This document shows positions 8,727 to 19,463 of a stretch of 28,321 nucleotides of DNA, one piece after another. Numbering within the stretch: position 1 is the stretch's first letter; each line of letters starts with the position of its first letter. Below the pieces are notes generated by a model, which made no database searches, was not told where the DNA came from, and worked only from the letters and a program-made list of their open reading frames with translations. The stretch lies in contig BFEA01000517.1 of assembly GCA_003427395.1 (NCBI GenBank), positions 961,346-989,666 on the forward strand, in the 5' to 3' direction. A program made the translations under genes and the position numbers. This DNA is from Chara braunii. Lineage: Eukaryota > Streptophyta > Charophyceae > Charales > Characeae.

Positions 8727-8791
8727 CGAAGCGTACCTATCTGATGAGTCCTTGCAGACGGACGAAACCGGTCGTAGGATCTGCTCTGTCG
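8727..8791 (+). ncRNA. Type I hammerhead ribozyme, minimal stem III
   Basis: All core elements are present. CTGATGA is at 8741-8747. Stem II is GTCC (8748-8751) with GGAC (8760-8763), closing an 8-base loop TTGCAGAC. GAAA is at 8764-8767. Stem III is only the self-complementary ACCGGT (8767-8772). The cleavage site follows GTC at 8773. Stem I is CCTAT (8736-8740) with GTAGG (8774-8778), including one wobble. It is extended past an internal loop by AGC/GCT (8730-8732/8783-8785) and CGA/TCG (8727-8729/8789-8791). The loops of stems I and II are placed to make the tertiary contact of natural hammerheads. A palindromic stem III without a loop is expected to work best as a dimer. Such short-stem-III hammerheads are known from Penelope-like elements and retrozymes. 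Confidence 0.88.
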
Positions 8792-9012
8792 AGTTCGGGA
8801 GGACGCTGGCTATGACGATACCATGAGTTGAGGACAAGCCTGAGAGACTCTTGCCGGCTGGAAGGTTGAACGTGCCATTGGTTTATGTTTTTCCGTGCCT
8901 TTGGATTTTCCATTGGTCCGTGCTTTTATATTGAGCCTTGGCTGGTTTGTTCTCGTCCGGTTTTGGCTCTATGTGTTTGCTGTGCCCTTCCCAACAGGCT
9001 GCTGCCGAAGTC

Positions 9013-9061
<49 letters not shown>

Positions 9062-11278
9062 CACGCACGCACGCGTTTCCAATCCCATGCGAAGTTGGAA
9101 AGCTGCAAAACCAAGATGAGTCTTCCGGCAGATCGGGGGAAGATTCGTGCGTTTTGCAGTTTAAATTTCCAATTTCATGCCGACTGGAAATGGAGGAAGT
9201 CCTTCCGTGTGCTTATGTGGGATATTCCTGTGCTCCATACTTGGCCCTGTTCATTCGATAGTCTAAGATTCATTGATTACAAAGCAGGCTCAAAGGCGAT
9301 TTTGCTTGCTCTCTTTTTGTAGATAGCAGATAGAAGCATTGTGGGATATTTGATTCATTGCACTCTTTACTTGGCTCCAGTACTGGGATAGAAAGCTTGA
9401 TTACTTGCACGCTGGGCAATCAGTCTTATTTATCGTACTTATATCTGTGTCATGTACCTGGCTGTAGATGTAGACTAGTGCGTCAAGTGCGTTTGGCCAG
9501 AGCCGTAGGACAGATTCATCGAACTTCAAGTGAGACTAGTGTCATGAGCTTTGCCTGGCGTGATCTTTGCATGTGAGTTCCAAGCAGTTGATTGTAGGTT
9601 CTGAGGAAATGTTTTCTACTTTTGAGATGCTGTGTTCTTCTTCTAGGTCAGTCCAGAGTAGGTTGCGCACAAGACCTAGATATACTTGCTTCAGTGCTCT
9701 TTACTGCTTTAACACTGTCTGGTCTGCTTCTGCATCAGACTGCATGGAAAATTCAGTATTGGGGCTGAGTTTGGGGCCAAATACATTGAGTTTGGCCTGT
9801 TAGCAAGACTGAGGAACACAGATTACTGTGCAGACAGGGACTAGGGCAGGACGCATGTATACAGTTCATCAATGAATACATGTCCAGCCTCCTCGGCAAC
9901 TTTAAGTCCCTTGTTCATTGAGATGGCTTAAACTACTTCAAGGTCTCTTGGGTAATGTACATGATTACACAAACGCCATATCTCGAGGCTGAGTACAGAG
10001 TCTAGAGACGTTCCCACTTGAAGATGCTCGCCAGCAGGCAGTAGGAGAGATAACGGACTTGAGACCGGGACCTCTAGCACTTCCAGCAGGTCGAATTCAA
10101 GGTCAGGGCTCGTCCTCCTGTGCAGGTCTACCTTCAGCATTCTTCGTTTCGGCAGCAGGAATTGCAGTGGCATTTACAATCTTGTGTCATGTGCGCTCAA
10201 CTTGAAGATGGTCTGACTCATTCTTCACTCCAGCAGCTACTTGGAGTTCTGAGTTGTGTGTACATGACTTGCTTGCAGTGGTTTCGCTATGTTGCTCCAT
10301 AGGTGGAGAAGATTAGTAGAGATCTACAGTCAATCGGACCAAGATCACCATGGATACGGTTCAAGTTTGCTTCCTATCCAGGACCTAATGATGCCAAGTT
10401 TGCCAACTACAAGGAATAGCACTCCCACCACTGACGGTGGAACTCACACTGCCTCCGCAGTGCCCCTACCCATGAGATTGTATTTTTTCAACAGGTTTTT
10501 ATGGACCCAGACAAACAAAAACCCTATGATGTAATAATCCTGAGTAAGCATAACCAACTGACTCCAGTGTTCAACGGATACGCCCAAGTTATTCAATGTG
10601 CTTATCAACACACAACACTAAATACAATGAAATGACACTAGATTACGACTGGATACAATGCACCATGCTAATCCGCTTCAGAAACTGGCCTATACAAATG
10701 GCCAGGTACCCAAATCGAAATCACCCCCAAGACCAATTTCTTCACAACGTGTCGTAGCAGCACAAAGAACTACAAGGAGTGGCAGATGTACTCTGCACAC
10801 GAATCCTTGGAGTTGTCGGAGCAGGCATGGACTTGGATGTAACACACGCATGCGACCGCTGTCTGCACATTAACCAGCAGCCCTCAACCCTTGTCACAGG
10901 ACACTCTCAAATCATTTACCCCCAAACTCATCAAAGATCTAAGGGTGCGTGGTGAGAAACCCGTCTAGGTGGTTCAGGCTTTCTTGGGATTGAAGAACTG
11001 TTTCAATTTTGGTTGATGTTGATAAACCGACTTAGGAGTCGTCCATCTTTGAGTTTAGCTCAGGGTAGTAGTGTTTTTGCCGACAGCTTGCTCTGTTCAT
11101 CAGACGTTGGGTTTGGACATCGATCAGGGGCGGGTCCCCTCAGGGCAGTGTTCCCTGTAAGCGAAACTGGGTAATGCTCCCAGCAGGTATTCTTCCGGGT
11201 AGACTGTGAGGACTCCGGCCTCGAAACATTTTCGCAATAAACGTACATCTTGTGAAAAAAAAATAAGAAAAAGAAACG

Positions 11279-11281
<3 letters not shown>
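8792..11281. other. Long unassigned stretch
   Basis: No gene supported. Frames are short and interrupted. The longest open segment outside the CT repeat is 81 codons on minus at 9928-10173 (Leu-rich, no recognised motif). The stretch contains the CT microsatellite at 9018-9058 followed by an ACGC run. A loose repeat of GTGGGATATT with a following TACTTGGC word occurs at about 9219 and 9342. No RNA gene was recognised. Confidence 0.5.
9018..9058. repeat. (CT)n microsatellite
   Basis: About 20 CT units, followed by a short GCTCACGCACGCACGCG run. The Ser-Leu and Arg-Glu repeat frames across it are artefacts. Confidence 0.95.

Positions 11282-11346
<65 letters not shown>
11282..11346. repeat. 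(GA)n microsatellite beside the assembly gap
   Basis: About 32 GA units. It ends 46 bases before the N gap, so the gap is probably linked to assembly difficulty at this repeat. Confidence 0.95.
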
Positions 11347-11348
<2 letters not shown>

Positions 11349-11392
11349 CACGTGCAAATGGGAATGAATCCTCCCGCTTTCGCTGGAAGATT

Positions 11393-12013
11393 NNNNNNNN
11401 NNNNNNNNNNNNNNNNNNNNNNNNNNNNNNNNNNNNNNNNNNNNNNNNNNNNNNNNNNNNNNNNNNNNNNNNNNNNNNNNNNNNNNNNNNNNNNNNNNNN
11501 NNNNNNNNNNNNNNNNNNNNNNNNNNNNNNNNNNNNNNNNNNNNNNNNNNNNNNNNNNNNNNNNNNNNNNNNNNNNNNNNNNNNNNNNNNNNNNNNNNNN
11601 NNNNNNNNNNNNNNNNNNNNNNNNNNNNNNNNNNNNNNNNNNNNNNNNNNNNNNNNNNNNNNNNNNNNNNNNNNNNNNNNNNNNNNNNNNNNNNNNNNNN
11701 NNNNNNNNNNNNNNNNNNNNNNNNNNNNNNNNNNNNNNNNNNNNNNNNNNNNNNNNNNNNNNNNNNNNNNNNNNNNNNNNNNNNNNNNNNNNNNNNNNNN
11801 NNNNNNNNNNNNNNNNNNNNNNNNNNNNNNNNNNNNNNNNNNNNNNNNNNNNNNNNNNNNNNNNNNNNNNNNNNNNNNNNNNNNNNNNNNNNNNNNNNNN
11901 NNNNNNNNNNNNNNNNNNNNNNNNNNNNNNNNNNNNNNNNNNNNNNNNNNNNNNNNNNNNNNNNNNNNNNNNNNNNNNNNNNNNNNNNNNNNNNNNNNNN
12001 NNNNNNNNNNNNN
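11393..12013. other. Assembly gap (621 Ns)
   Basis: A continuous N run. The non-round length suggests a gap size estimated from paired reads. Open frames reported across it have no meaning. Confidence 0.99.
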
Positions 12014-12219
12014 CAAAAATCATGGTTGAGGCCAGGGACCTCACAAGTCAACCCAGAGTGACATATGCTGGAAACCGCGTCCAGAGTCCCTTATCGCCAC
12101 CTTCAAAAGAAAAGGAAAGCAAATTGAACTAGCAAAATGAAATGAAATCCGAGACAGAATGCACTTCCCGCGACCGACCAGATCTATAATTACGGAGGCC
12201 CAAGGAGCAGAGTAATCTC
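12014..12219. other. Unassigned
   Basis: Nothing recognised between the gap and the diverged duplication that follows. Confidence 0.4.
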
Positions 12220-12830
12220 CTCATCTCATCTGTCCAAAGCACTGTAAAGAGCCTGAGCTGCCAAGGCGAGTTTCCCACCACGCACCCAGTGGGCATACCT
12301 CAAGTTTGGTCTTCGCCGGTTCTCTCTTTCCACCCAACCAGTAGCGTTCCCACTGCCCCTTGTCACACTCCGGGGGACCACTGTTCAAGGTGGCACCTCT
12401 ACTAGTAGTTCCATGAATCTCGCCCTGAACCACTCTACATTAGTTCCCTCATCTAATCATAGACTACAGTAACTGCAGCAACTTTCTCAGAACAATTGCA
12501 AACATATTAACGAAATTCTTCACCCGGATGATTTTCTCGACTCTATCAAGGCGATCTTCTCATCCTTACTGTCAAAACACTGTGAAGAGCCTGAGCTCCC
12601 GACATGGGTTTCCCACCACGCATCCAATGGATACACCTCAAGTTTGCTCTTCACCGGTTCTCTCTTTCCGCCCATGGCAACTCATAGCATTTCCACTGCA
12701 CCTCGTCACACTCTCAGTATTCAAGGTGGCACCGCTACAAGTAGTTCCGTGAAGTTTACCCTGGGCCACTCTAAGTTACTTCCCTCTCCTCAGTCGTAAA
12801 CCCCTACAATGACCTTCTCAAACACTGAAT
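12220..12830. repeat. Diverged direct duplication, ~338-bp offset
   Basis: Copy 1 (about 12220-12490) and copy 2 (about 12560-12830) share AAGAGCCTGAGCT, GTTTCCCACCACGCA, ACACCTCAAGTTTG/ATACCTCAAGTTTG, CGGTTCTCTCTTTC, TTCAAGGTGGCACC and CCACTCTA. Identity is roughly 75-80% by eye. On the minus strand copy 1 is open for 70 codons and copy 2 shows the same peptide core (GGKREP, KLEV, AWWET, GSSGS, QCF) with stops outside it. This could be a duplicated exon or a repeat whose frame is open by chance. No homologue was recognised. Confidence 0.75.
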
Positions 12831-13833
12831 TAAGCACAAACCAACCAATACTACTATTTGGAGACCAAAACTGCGAAAGTTCTTTTCAAAGTTTTATCTA
12901 CCTGCTTCTAAATTCCGAGGCACGTAAAAAACCATGAAACCATCCTAGGGTATGACCAGGTGCAATAAACCAAACTAAACCACATCAGGGAGGACAAGCA
13001 CATGCTACCTCTAACATCATGCGAAGAGAGGGGATTCAAGATCCAACTATAGTCTTACCTGGAAAAACGGGGGGGGAACTCTAACCTGTTTATGCGACTA
13101 GATACCGTAACTCAAAACTGTACCGAGCTCAATACCACAAGTAGCAACATGGGTGCATGCTTCTCCTGTCTCTAGCATGAACGTCCAGCGGTCTATAGAC
13201 TAAGACATTAAAACGGAACTAACCTCTCTCTTCTACCAAAGAACAGGAGGGTTTAACCCGAAAGCTGCGGCAGAATCTGAAGCCTTAAGCTTCTGTTGCA
13301 TCCTCGGTGAAACGTAAAACCCTCTTCCTGCTGCTGCTGTTGGTCCGCTGCTGGTATAGCTTAAAGTAAGAGCCAAGCCACACCTTACTCGTCAACAGTG
13401 ATTCGTGTTCGGAGGGGCACTACCTCTCCAAAATCTCCATAAAAGGTATTGCAAGGTGCGTTCAAAATTTCCAGCAAGCATGTCCTTGGCATGGCCCGGC
13501 AGAAAAGCATCAATTACCAAAAAGACGTATTGCTGATCCGACCCCTCGCACCGCCCCTGGCTTCAAAAGGTAAACGAATCTACCCTGAAGCTAGGTCAGA
13601 TGCATGACTTTTGTCTGGCCAATCTTCTTGTCTATCTTCCATTGGTTACGAAGCATGCCCAGATAATGCCCAGTGAACAGAATCTAGCACTATGAACAGA
13701 ATCAGATCTTCCTTGCTGCATACTCTGACTGACATTTCATGTGTGTGTGCTCCTCCAAACCTCGCTCCCACCGTCGCTGGTCGCACTCCCTCTGCCCCAA
13801 GGACGCCGCGGTCGGATGCATCACAGGCTGCAG

Positions 13834-13837
<4 letters not shown>
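12831..13837. other. Unassigned
   Basis: No gene supported. It contains a G8 run near 13070 and a short CTGCTGCTGCTG cluster near 13328. Frames are short. Confidence 0.45.

Positions 13838-13925
<88 letters not shown>
13838..13925. repeat. (CT)n microsatellite, about 44 units
   Basis: The longest pure CT run in the window. All overlapping Ser-Leu and Arg-Glu frames derive from it. Confidence 0.97.
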
Positions 13926-13927
<2 letters not shown>

Positions 13928-14644
13928 AAAGAATACCTGTATCTTATAGGAATACGATGTTGGTGTATAGTATACCGAGTTGACTGTAGGGGCTGCCAGA
14001 ATGTTCCAGAGTACGAGTGCAGCGACACTCCCTACCCACCCAAGGGCTAGGTTACACTGCAGCACTGTCACCATAGCTCTCACACAGCTGTAGAGCCTGG
14101 CAGGGTGCGCGCCACATTTAAAAACAGCTTTGTTGCCTCGATGCTGCACTTCACTCGACCGCAAGCCAATGACCGGGCGCCGCCACCGCCACTATCGTTG
14201 TCTCCATCGCTGATGCTCTATTCTCTCGAGGTGCCCTCCCATGAATGAACACATGCCACAAGGTGGTGAGAAAGGAGCCCAACCCTTGAACTCGATGCTC
14301 ACAGGGATGAGCGGCTCCTCGGGCATAGAAGTCCAGTGCGTATACGCTGGCATATTGTTATCATGGCTTGACAGCTGCGTTACAGGAGCTGTAGGAGAAA
14401 GCCCAAAGTTTAACGCGAATGCATAACATCCCCCTGTCCACTCAAGGACAGGGCTATGAGGGTCTCAATGAAAGACATCATTCACGCACCTCTCCAACAG
14501 GGCAGACAACTCACGAAAAATCGATAGTGAACCTCTTCATCGTCACGCTCACCTCCAGTCACCATGTTCACACTGCCATGTGGTCGAGGAATTGACGCCG
14601 GAGTTGGGGTTGAACGACGAAGGAGAAGGCTGTGTGGTGGCGCA

Positions 14645-14682
14645 GTAATCACAGCGCAAAAACGTAATCACAGCGCAAAAAC
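14645..14682. repeat. Perfect 19-bp tandem repeat, two copies
   Basis: GTAATCACAGCGCAAAAAC occurs at 14645-14663 and immediately again at 14664-14682. Confidence 0.95.
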
Positions 14683-15910
14683 TAGCGCTAATTCCGCGAG
14701 CACAGCGGCAGGCGAACCGCGAGGCCTCTGCCTTGGTAAAGAATTTCGATGTGACCCTGAGGCAAAAGTTGTTCAGTTTATTTTTCTGCATAACACAGCC
14801 CGGCTGGTAGCCTAGCTCGCGGTACCATTATCATTATGTCACCATAACTAAGGAACACTAGCGATCTCATCCAGGTTTCCGATAGTACTTCCTAAAGCCG
14901 TGCCTGTTGAGCCACTATTTTAGGAAACGTACATCCGACTAGAAATGTTTCTTGAACTTTTTTCTCTAATTTTTTTTCCGCGGCCGATAGCTGGGCCACT
15001 TTAAACTATCTACTTCGCTTGAGAACTATACTACTTCCACTTTGTCACTTACGAGCTCCGACAATTTTTCACTACTGGCAGATATAAGGTAGTCCGGGTT
15101 GCTATATGTCGGCTTCTACGTACGCGGGTTTCTGTAGGACATTGGCTACTGGTTGCCTTGGTAATCTCCCCCATCATCTGTCCCCCATCATCTCTCTCAT
15201 ACACGGTTGGCTATCCTAGGTTTGTACAACACATCCAAGGTTCGAGTCTGTCATAGTTGTCATACACATATATACAAAGTGTCACACGGTTCTTGCTACC
15301 TATACGCCTACACACACTGCTTAGTCTCGTAATGGAATTACTTCCCGTTGTCTGCCTGAGGTCAGGGGTCGGATAGCCAGTGATGATTGGTGTTGCCCGG
15401 CCCGCAATATCATTCAACACAGGGTGCTGATTGCCGTGTGATTGGGTAGGTGGGCTGTTTAGGGATTAGATTGCAAGAGGTCAATCATTCCCTTGCGCAG
15501 GGAAATAATCAATGCCCCTGGCAGTTTCATAGGATAATGGATAATGGATGCAGGAGTCGTCGTCCAGATTATACATATCTCATTGTGGATAGGGCTTCAT
15601 GTTTAGGTTTGATTGATAAACATCACTTACAACTGCAAGGAACCCGACTGCTCATCACTTGCTGGAGTGTCCCAAATAACATGCATGTCACACTGATCAC
15701 GCAGACTGCAAAGGCTCACATATAGTACAATAGAAATGATTGAAAACCAGGAAGCGCATCTCAATTATCACAACCATATTAACCAGAGAGAATCACATTT
15801 TCAATAGGTATAGCGCCCAACAAAAACACATGTCTCCTTCAGTCAACAAGTGTTCCAAGCCAGACGCTCATCAGCGCTTGCCTTCAATCACCAAGATCGG
15901 CGCCCAACAG

Positions 15911-15979
15911 GTAAGTATCACCATAGCTCTTTTCTCTCTCTCACCTCCTTGTCTTTCTTCTCTCTCTCTGTGTCTACAG
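15911..15979 (+). other. Intron-like segment
   Basis: A canonical donor AG|GTAAGTAT at 15911 and, 69 bases on, an acceptor CTACAG|T preceded by a CT-rich tract. The length is a multiple of three and the surrounding 144-codon frame reads through with or without removal, so the frame gives no independent support. No protein homology was recognised in the flanks. Confidence 0.2.
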
Positions 15980-16902
15980 TCCTGGTCTTCTCACACTCTT
16001 CATGCATGCACACTCCCTATCACACGAAGATCTACTCTGAATGCTACTCACTGGTGTCTGCTACTGACTATCCCTACTAATATGCTAACTAGCGCTGGCG
16101 CAGCTATGGCTGCCTTCCTTCCAGCCAGCGCCCTTCTTCTCTCTCTCTCACACTTAGTGCTGTTCACAGCCTAGTGCGGCTCACACACATCTAGCGCACA
16201 AGTGCCACGGCACTTCCACACTCTCATGCGAAGTGAGCATCTGCCTAATGAGGAGGCTGGCCAGTCCTTTATAGTGCGGGACTGGTCTGGCGAGGTCTGA
16301 ATTCGGCCTCCAAGTGTCTGGGACTCCTGCCCAGTACCACTTGTTGCAAAGTGTGTGTCCCAGTATCTTTTCCCATGGGCTGCTGCTGCTTTGGGCCACC
16401 GAGCCTGTCTTTTGGACTCCTGGTCTGAATCAGGACTGACTCGTGGGATTATGACTGGACTGGGACTGTGGCCTTTGACTTATTGCCGAACAGACATGAC
16501 TTTTCATCGAGCAGACATGACCCTAACTCAGTCTTGAAAACTGTGTCCAATAGCTGTTCGCTCAGGACCTGCTTGTGACTGTTCAAAACGACTTTTCATT
16601 TGATTATGGATGCGACATTTGCCTCAGGAACTTGTCTTTTGGAGTTTTACTCGTGAAATTGAGTTCAGGCCGAGAGGGCCCTTTTCATGCAGGGATCACA
16701 TTTATGGGCCTGAATCCTAAAGGCCCTTTTACAACACATCATTGTTGGGGTTCGTGATTAGAAAGTTTTACACAGATCATGGTTTTGTTAGGGTTTCATT
16801 TGTTATGATAAATACTGAGTGACAATTATACACATACATATACAAATATATACACACATATATAGATAGACATAGGATGCTCGGAAGGAATACACAGTCA
16901 TA

Positions 16903-16981
16903 ATTGTATAGGGACGCTGGACCCGTTTTCCAGGTCATACACATCACATCATTGTACAGGGACGCTGGACCCGATTTCCAG
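16903..16981. repeat. Two-copy tandem repeat, 48-bp period
   Basis: ATTGTATAGGGACGCTGGAC at 16903 and ATTGTACAGGGACGCTGGAC at 16951 begin two 31-base blocks that differ at two positions. Each block contains the imperfect hairpin CTGGACCCG-TTTTCCAG. The repeated 16-residue peptide seen in both strands follows from the 48-base period. Confidence 0.85.
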
Positions 16982-17025
16982 CAGGTGCAGCTCCCCACAA
17001 ATAGATGGAGCCTTCAACGCAGGGG

Positions 17026-17070
17026 CCTACTTACCGGGGATGCTCTTATCACCTCGGTAAGTAGGTTTTT
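17026..17070 (+). other. Hairpin followed by a T5 run
   Basis: CCTACTTACCG (17026-17036) is perfectly complementary to CGGTAAGTAGG (17055-17065), with an 18-base loop, and TTTTT follows directly. This resembles a terminator shape, and T runs also end RNA polymerase III transcripts, but no transcription unit upstream was recognised. It may belong to the neighbouring foldback element region. Confidence 0.5.
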
Positions 17071-17157
17071 CCCGCTCAGAAGTTTGGCACCAAAAAAAAA
17101 AAAAACAAAAAAAAAGGACATAGCTATGTCCACTAGCGGTTAATGGATGGCTAAAAA

Positions 17158-17681
17158 TTCGGGGGTTTTTGCCGCGTCGCTACAAGCAATGTTGTCGAAA
17201 CTTTTGCGAACAAACTATGCAGGGTCATAATACAAACATCAAAAAACCAATCAGGCAAAAAAAAGACGAAAAAATCAAAATCAAGAGTACTATAAAACCC
17301 TTTTCAGAGTAGCTTTTGGAGTTCGCCAAACCTTTTTTTGAGTCTGGTGTTTTTGCTAAGAAACTGCCATATTTCCCTGAATTTTTACTTTTTTCTCGGT
17401 TTTCCTTTTTGCCTGTTATATATGTGCTTTAGGGTATATTTGTATTCAGTTTCGCCGTATTTTGAGCAATAACAAAAACTTAGCAAAACCACCAGACTCA
17501 AAAAAAGGTTTGGCGAACTCTGAAAGCTACTCCGAAAAGGGTTTTATAGTACTCTTGATTTTGATTTTTTCGTTTTTTTTTTGCCTGATTGTTTTTTTGA
17601 TGTTTGTATTATGACCTTGCATGGTTTGTTCGCAAAAGTTTCGACAACATTGCTTGTAGCGACGCGGCGAAAAACCCCGAA
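17158..17681. mobile_element. Foldback / MITE-like element, 203-bp arms
   Basis: The left arm 17158-17360 and the right arm 17479-17681 are inverted copies of equal length, about 95% identical by eye. The outer ends read TTCGGGGG...GCCGCGTCGCTACAAG and the inner ends TTTTGAGTCTGGTG...GCTAAG. The 118-base spacer (17361-17478) is AT-rich and has no reading frame. Long arms, a short non-coding centre and no transposase fit a foldback or non-autonomous DNA element. A possible 7-base flanking repeat GACATAG occurs at 17117-17123 and 17692-17698, but it is not adjacent to the arms on the left, so it is not claimed as a target duplication. The transcript would form a long double-stranded RNA suitable for small-RNA production (inference). 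Confidence 0.75.
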
Positions 17682-18307
17682 CTACTACTACGACATAGTA
17701 GAATAGGGTGGGGGAGACCGATTTCCTGTCATGGGCTCGTCATGGGTTCAGGCCAGGCTACGAGGAGTCTACTCTAGTCCATGCGAACACTTGGTTGTAA
17801 TTCGGTTCGTCTGTATGGACTGATAGTGATACAGATTGTGCGTGAAGTCTGAAGTCCCCGGGTAACATGGCTTGCGTGATTAGGCTTCCACTAGGGCTGG
17901 GTAGAGGTAGGACTGTCCAGTCCTGGTGCCTATAGCTACTGTTCGGTCTATGTCGCCCTCTGAGGAATAGGGTGATTGTCCTGAGTGCTTGTATCACTGA
18001 GGTAGGATAGTAGGTGTAGGGGTTGTGTTAGGAGAATTGAAGTGAGGTAGGGTTGGGAAGCAGTCCTGTCGTCGCACATCAGGGTACCCACTAGCTGGTT
18101 GAGCTGGAATAGTACGAGGAAGGTGTCCGCTCCGATATCAGAATAGGTGGGAGTCATGAGGTCACACCTAGCGGGGGGGGGTGGTCCGTAATTGGCGCCA
18201 GTGGAATACCACCAACTCGGGAACAAACCTCCCCATAAGAACTTACGATTCGGTTACCAGTAATAATACTGGGTAGGCTGCCTACTGGGAAGTCTCCCTC
18301 TAGCACG
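17682..18307. other. Unassigned
   Basis: No gene supported. Short frames only; a G8 run lies near 18173. Confidence 0.45.
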
Positions 18308-18399
18308 CCAATGACAATACCCACCTGTGTCTGTCTCTTATACACATCTAGATGTGTATAAGAGACAGCCGGTGCTCCAATGACAATACCCACCTGTGT
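18308..18399. other. Nextera mate-pair junction adapter with duplicated flanks
   Basis: 18331-18349 is the 19-base Tn5 mosaic end CTGTCTCTTATACACATCT, and 18350-18368 is its exact reverse complement. Together they form the 38-base circularisation junction of the Nextera mate-pair protocol, which is not natural sequence. The 23 bases before it (18308-18330, starting CCAATGACAATACCC) recur at 18377-18399. Local sequence is thus duplicated or misjoined here. The minus-strand frame crossing it encodes SYTHLDVYKRQ, the translation of this adapter often seen in contaminated protein databases. Confidence 0.98.
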
Positions 18400-18430
18400 C
18401 AATACCCGACCTCTATAACAACCTGGGCTT

Positions 18431-18517
18431 AAAAAAAAAAAAAAAAAAAAAACAAAGGAAAAAAATGAAAGAAAATAATAATAAAAGATAAAAAGTGAAA
18501 CGAGATTTTTTTTTTTT
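18431..18517. repeat. A22 run and nearby T12 run
   Basis: Twenty-two A bases at 18431-18452, an A-rich middle, then twelve T bases at about 18506-18517. The A run, close to the adapter artefact, could be a retroelement tail or an assembly edge. No element body was recognised next to it. Confidence 0.7.
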
Positions 18518-19441
18518 CCGGGTGAAGGCTCCATTTGTTGGTGGGGAGCTGCACCTATTGGAAAACCCGGGGAGGGGTCGCCTACTGTTCTTTGAAACCA
18601 AGGGTAACAGCACATGTCACTCGCTGCGCCCGCTTCTGAGGCCCTCAGCGACCAGTAGGGTGTCTGGGTTTGCGTTGCCTGTCACACCCCTTACTTTTGC
18701 CTGCTCTGAATGCTCTCTTCTTTGGGTCATAAAACAGCGCGGAAATTAAACACAATAAAATAAACGAGTCTAATCCACAGGAGAGAAACCCAGGTTAGAA
18801 TCCCCCCCTGACACTAAGAAACCACTGCCACATTAATTAGCCAAAAGTGGGATCCTCCGATATGCTAACTTGATCATACGCTTAGAATTCCGTACGACTT
18901 TTGGTATTTGATGAGACCAGAGCGACGGATGCATTTAAAAGCAGATTTAAAGACTTTCACAATATCAAAGTTCAGACAGTGCAGAGGGTGGGTATGAAAA
19001 TTTTAGGAGTTAAGCTCTTTCGTAATAACTCCAGATTAACCCAGATAGAACAGATCAACAATGTCCCACTCATCAAGCTTTCATCCTAAACCACCCTAGC
19101 AAGCGTTTCAGCCTTCAAATCACAAATGGCCCTTCGATTCTAGGAACCAGATCACTAAGTACCTCTCACGCTAGGAATGTTGTACTCCAGGAGCTATAAT
19201 CAAGCATATCGTCTCTCCATGGGTCACGACATGAGTAGACTCGCCGAAGTGTCAGGTTTCACTTATCAAGTATTTCGAGTGATACGATTGCAGAGTCATT
19301 CCTGCTCTTTATAGTTCACTGCACGGGAAGTCGCGTAAGAGCTAACCTGAGTTTGAATTTCACTCTTGTGGTTTCGGGCGTTACGAACCCGATATCTCTA
19401 CAGGGCTTCAGCTGGTTCCATTCCTCCCTCCCTCCCCCCTT
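18518..19441. other. Unassigned
   Basis: No gene supported. The longest frame (18901-19086, plus, 62 codons) has no recognised motif. Confidence 0.45.
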
Positions 19442-19463
19442 CCCCCCCCCCCCCCCCCCCCCN

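Larger units (their letters stand above)
4768..8791 (+). mobile_element. Degenerate Penelope-like retroelement, permuted domains
   Basis: In order on the plus strand: an N-terminal basic segment, an SAP-like motif, a GIY-YIG endonuclease, a linker with C-x-C, a reverse transcriptase, a hairpin-rich 3' region and a hammerhead ribozyme. Penelope-like elements combine RT with GIY-YIG, and many carry hammerheads. In canonical members the nuclease is C-terminal; a clade described from the green lineage, protists and invertebrates (Chlamys/Naiad type) has it N-terminal, as here. The copy is dead: frames change between 1, 2 and 3, there are many in-frame stops, the position expected for the nuclease catalytic Glu is a TAG, and the RT catalytic pair reads Asp-Gly. 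Boundaries are not defined. No terminal repeat was recognised, and the start is the first plausible ATG of the N-terminal frame. Confidence 0.75.
13926..16902. other. Long unassigned stretch
   Basis: No gene supported. The longest open frame (15740-16174, 144 codons, plus) has no recognised domain and includes CT-rich sequence. Small items inside are listed separately (19-bp tandem repeat, intron-like segment). 16800-16880 is rich in TA/CA steps (ATATATACACACATATATAG). Confidence 0.45.

Noticed and set aside
11060-11110. CTGATGA on minus with a short ACAG/CTGT stem after it, possible hammerhead
   Set aside because: The stem is followed by CGGCAAAAAC, not by GAAA; no convincing stem III or cleavage site.
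11124-12051. Frames of about 220-306 codons across the N run
   Set aside because: They consist almost wholly of undetermined bases and a GA microsatellite.
15850-15880. CTGATGA on minus (CTCATCAG on plus)
   Set aside because: No stem II and no GAAA at the required distance.
15890-15912. GGCGCCCAACAGG as an LTR-element primer-binding site
   Set aside because: Resembles a tRNA-complementary PBS core, but no LTR end precedes it and no gag/pol follows.
18154-18615. 153-codon minus frame containing SYTHLDVYKRQ
   Set aside because: The frame exists only because the Nextera adapter and homopolymer runs are translated.
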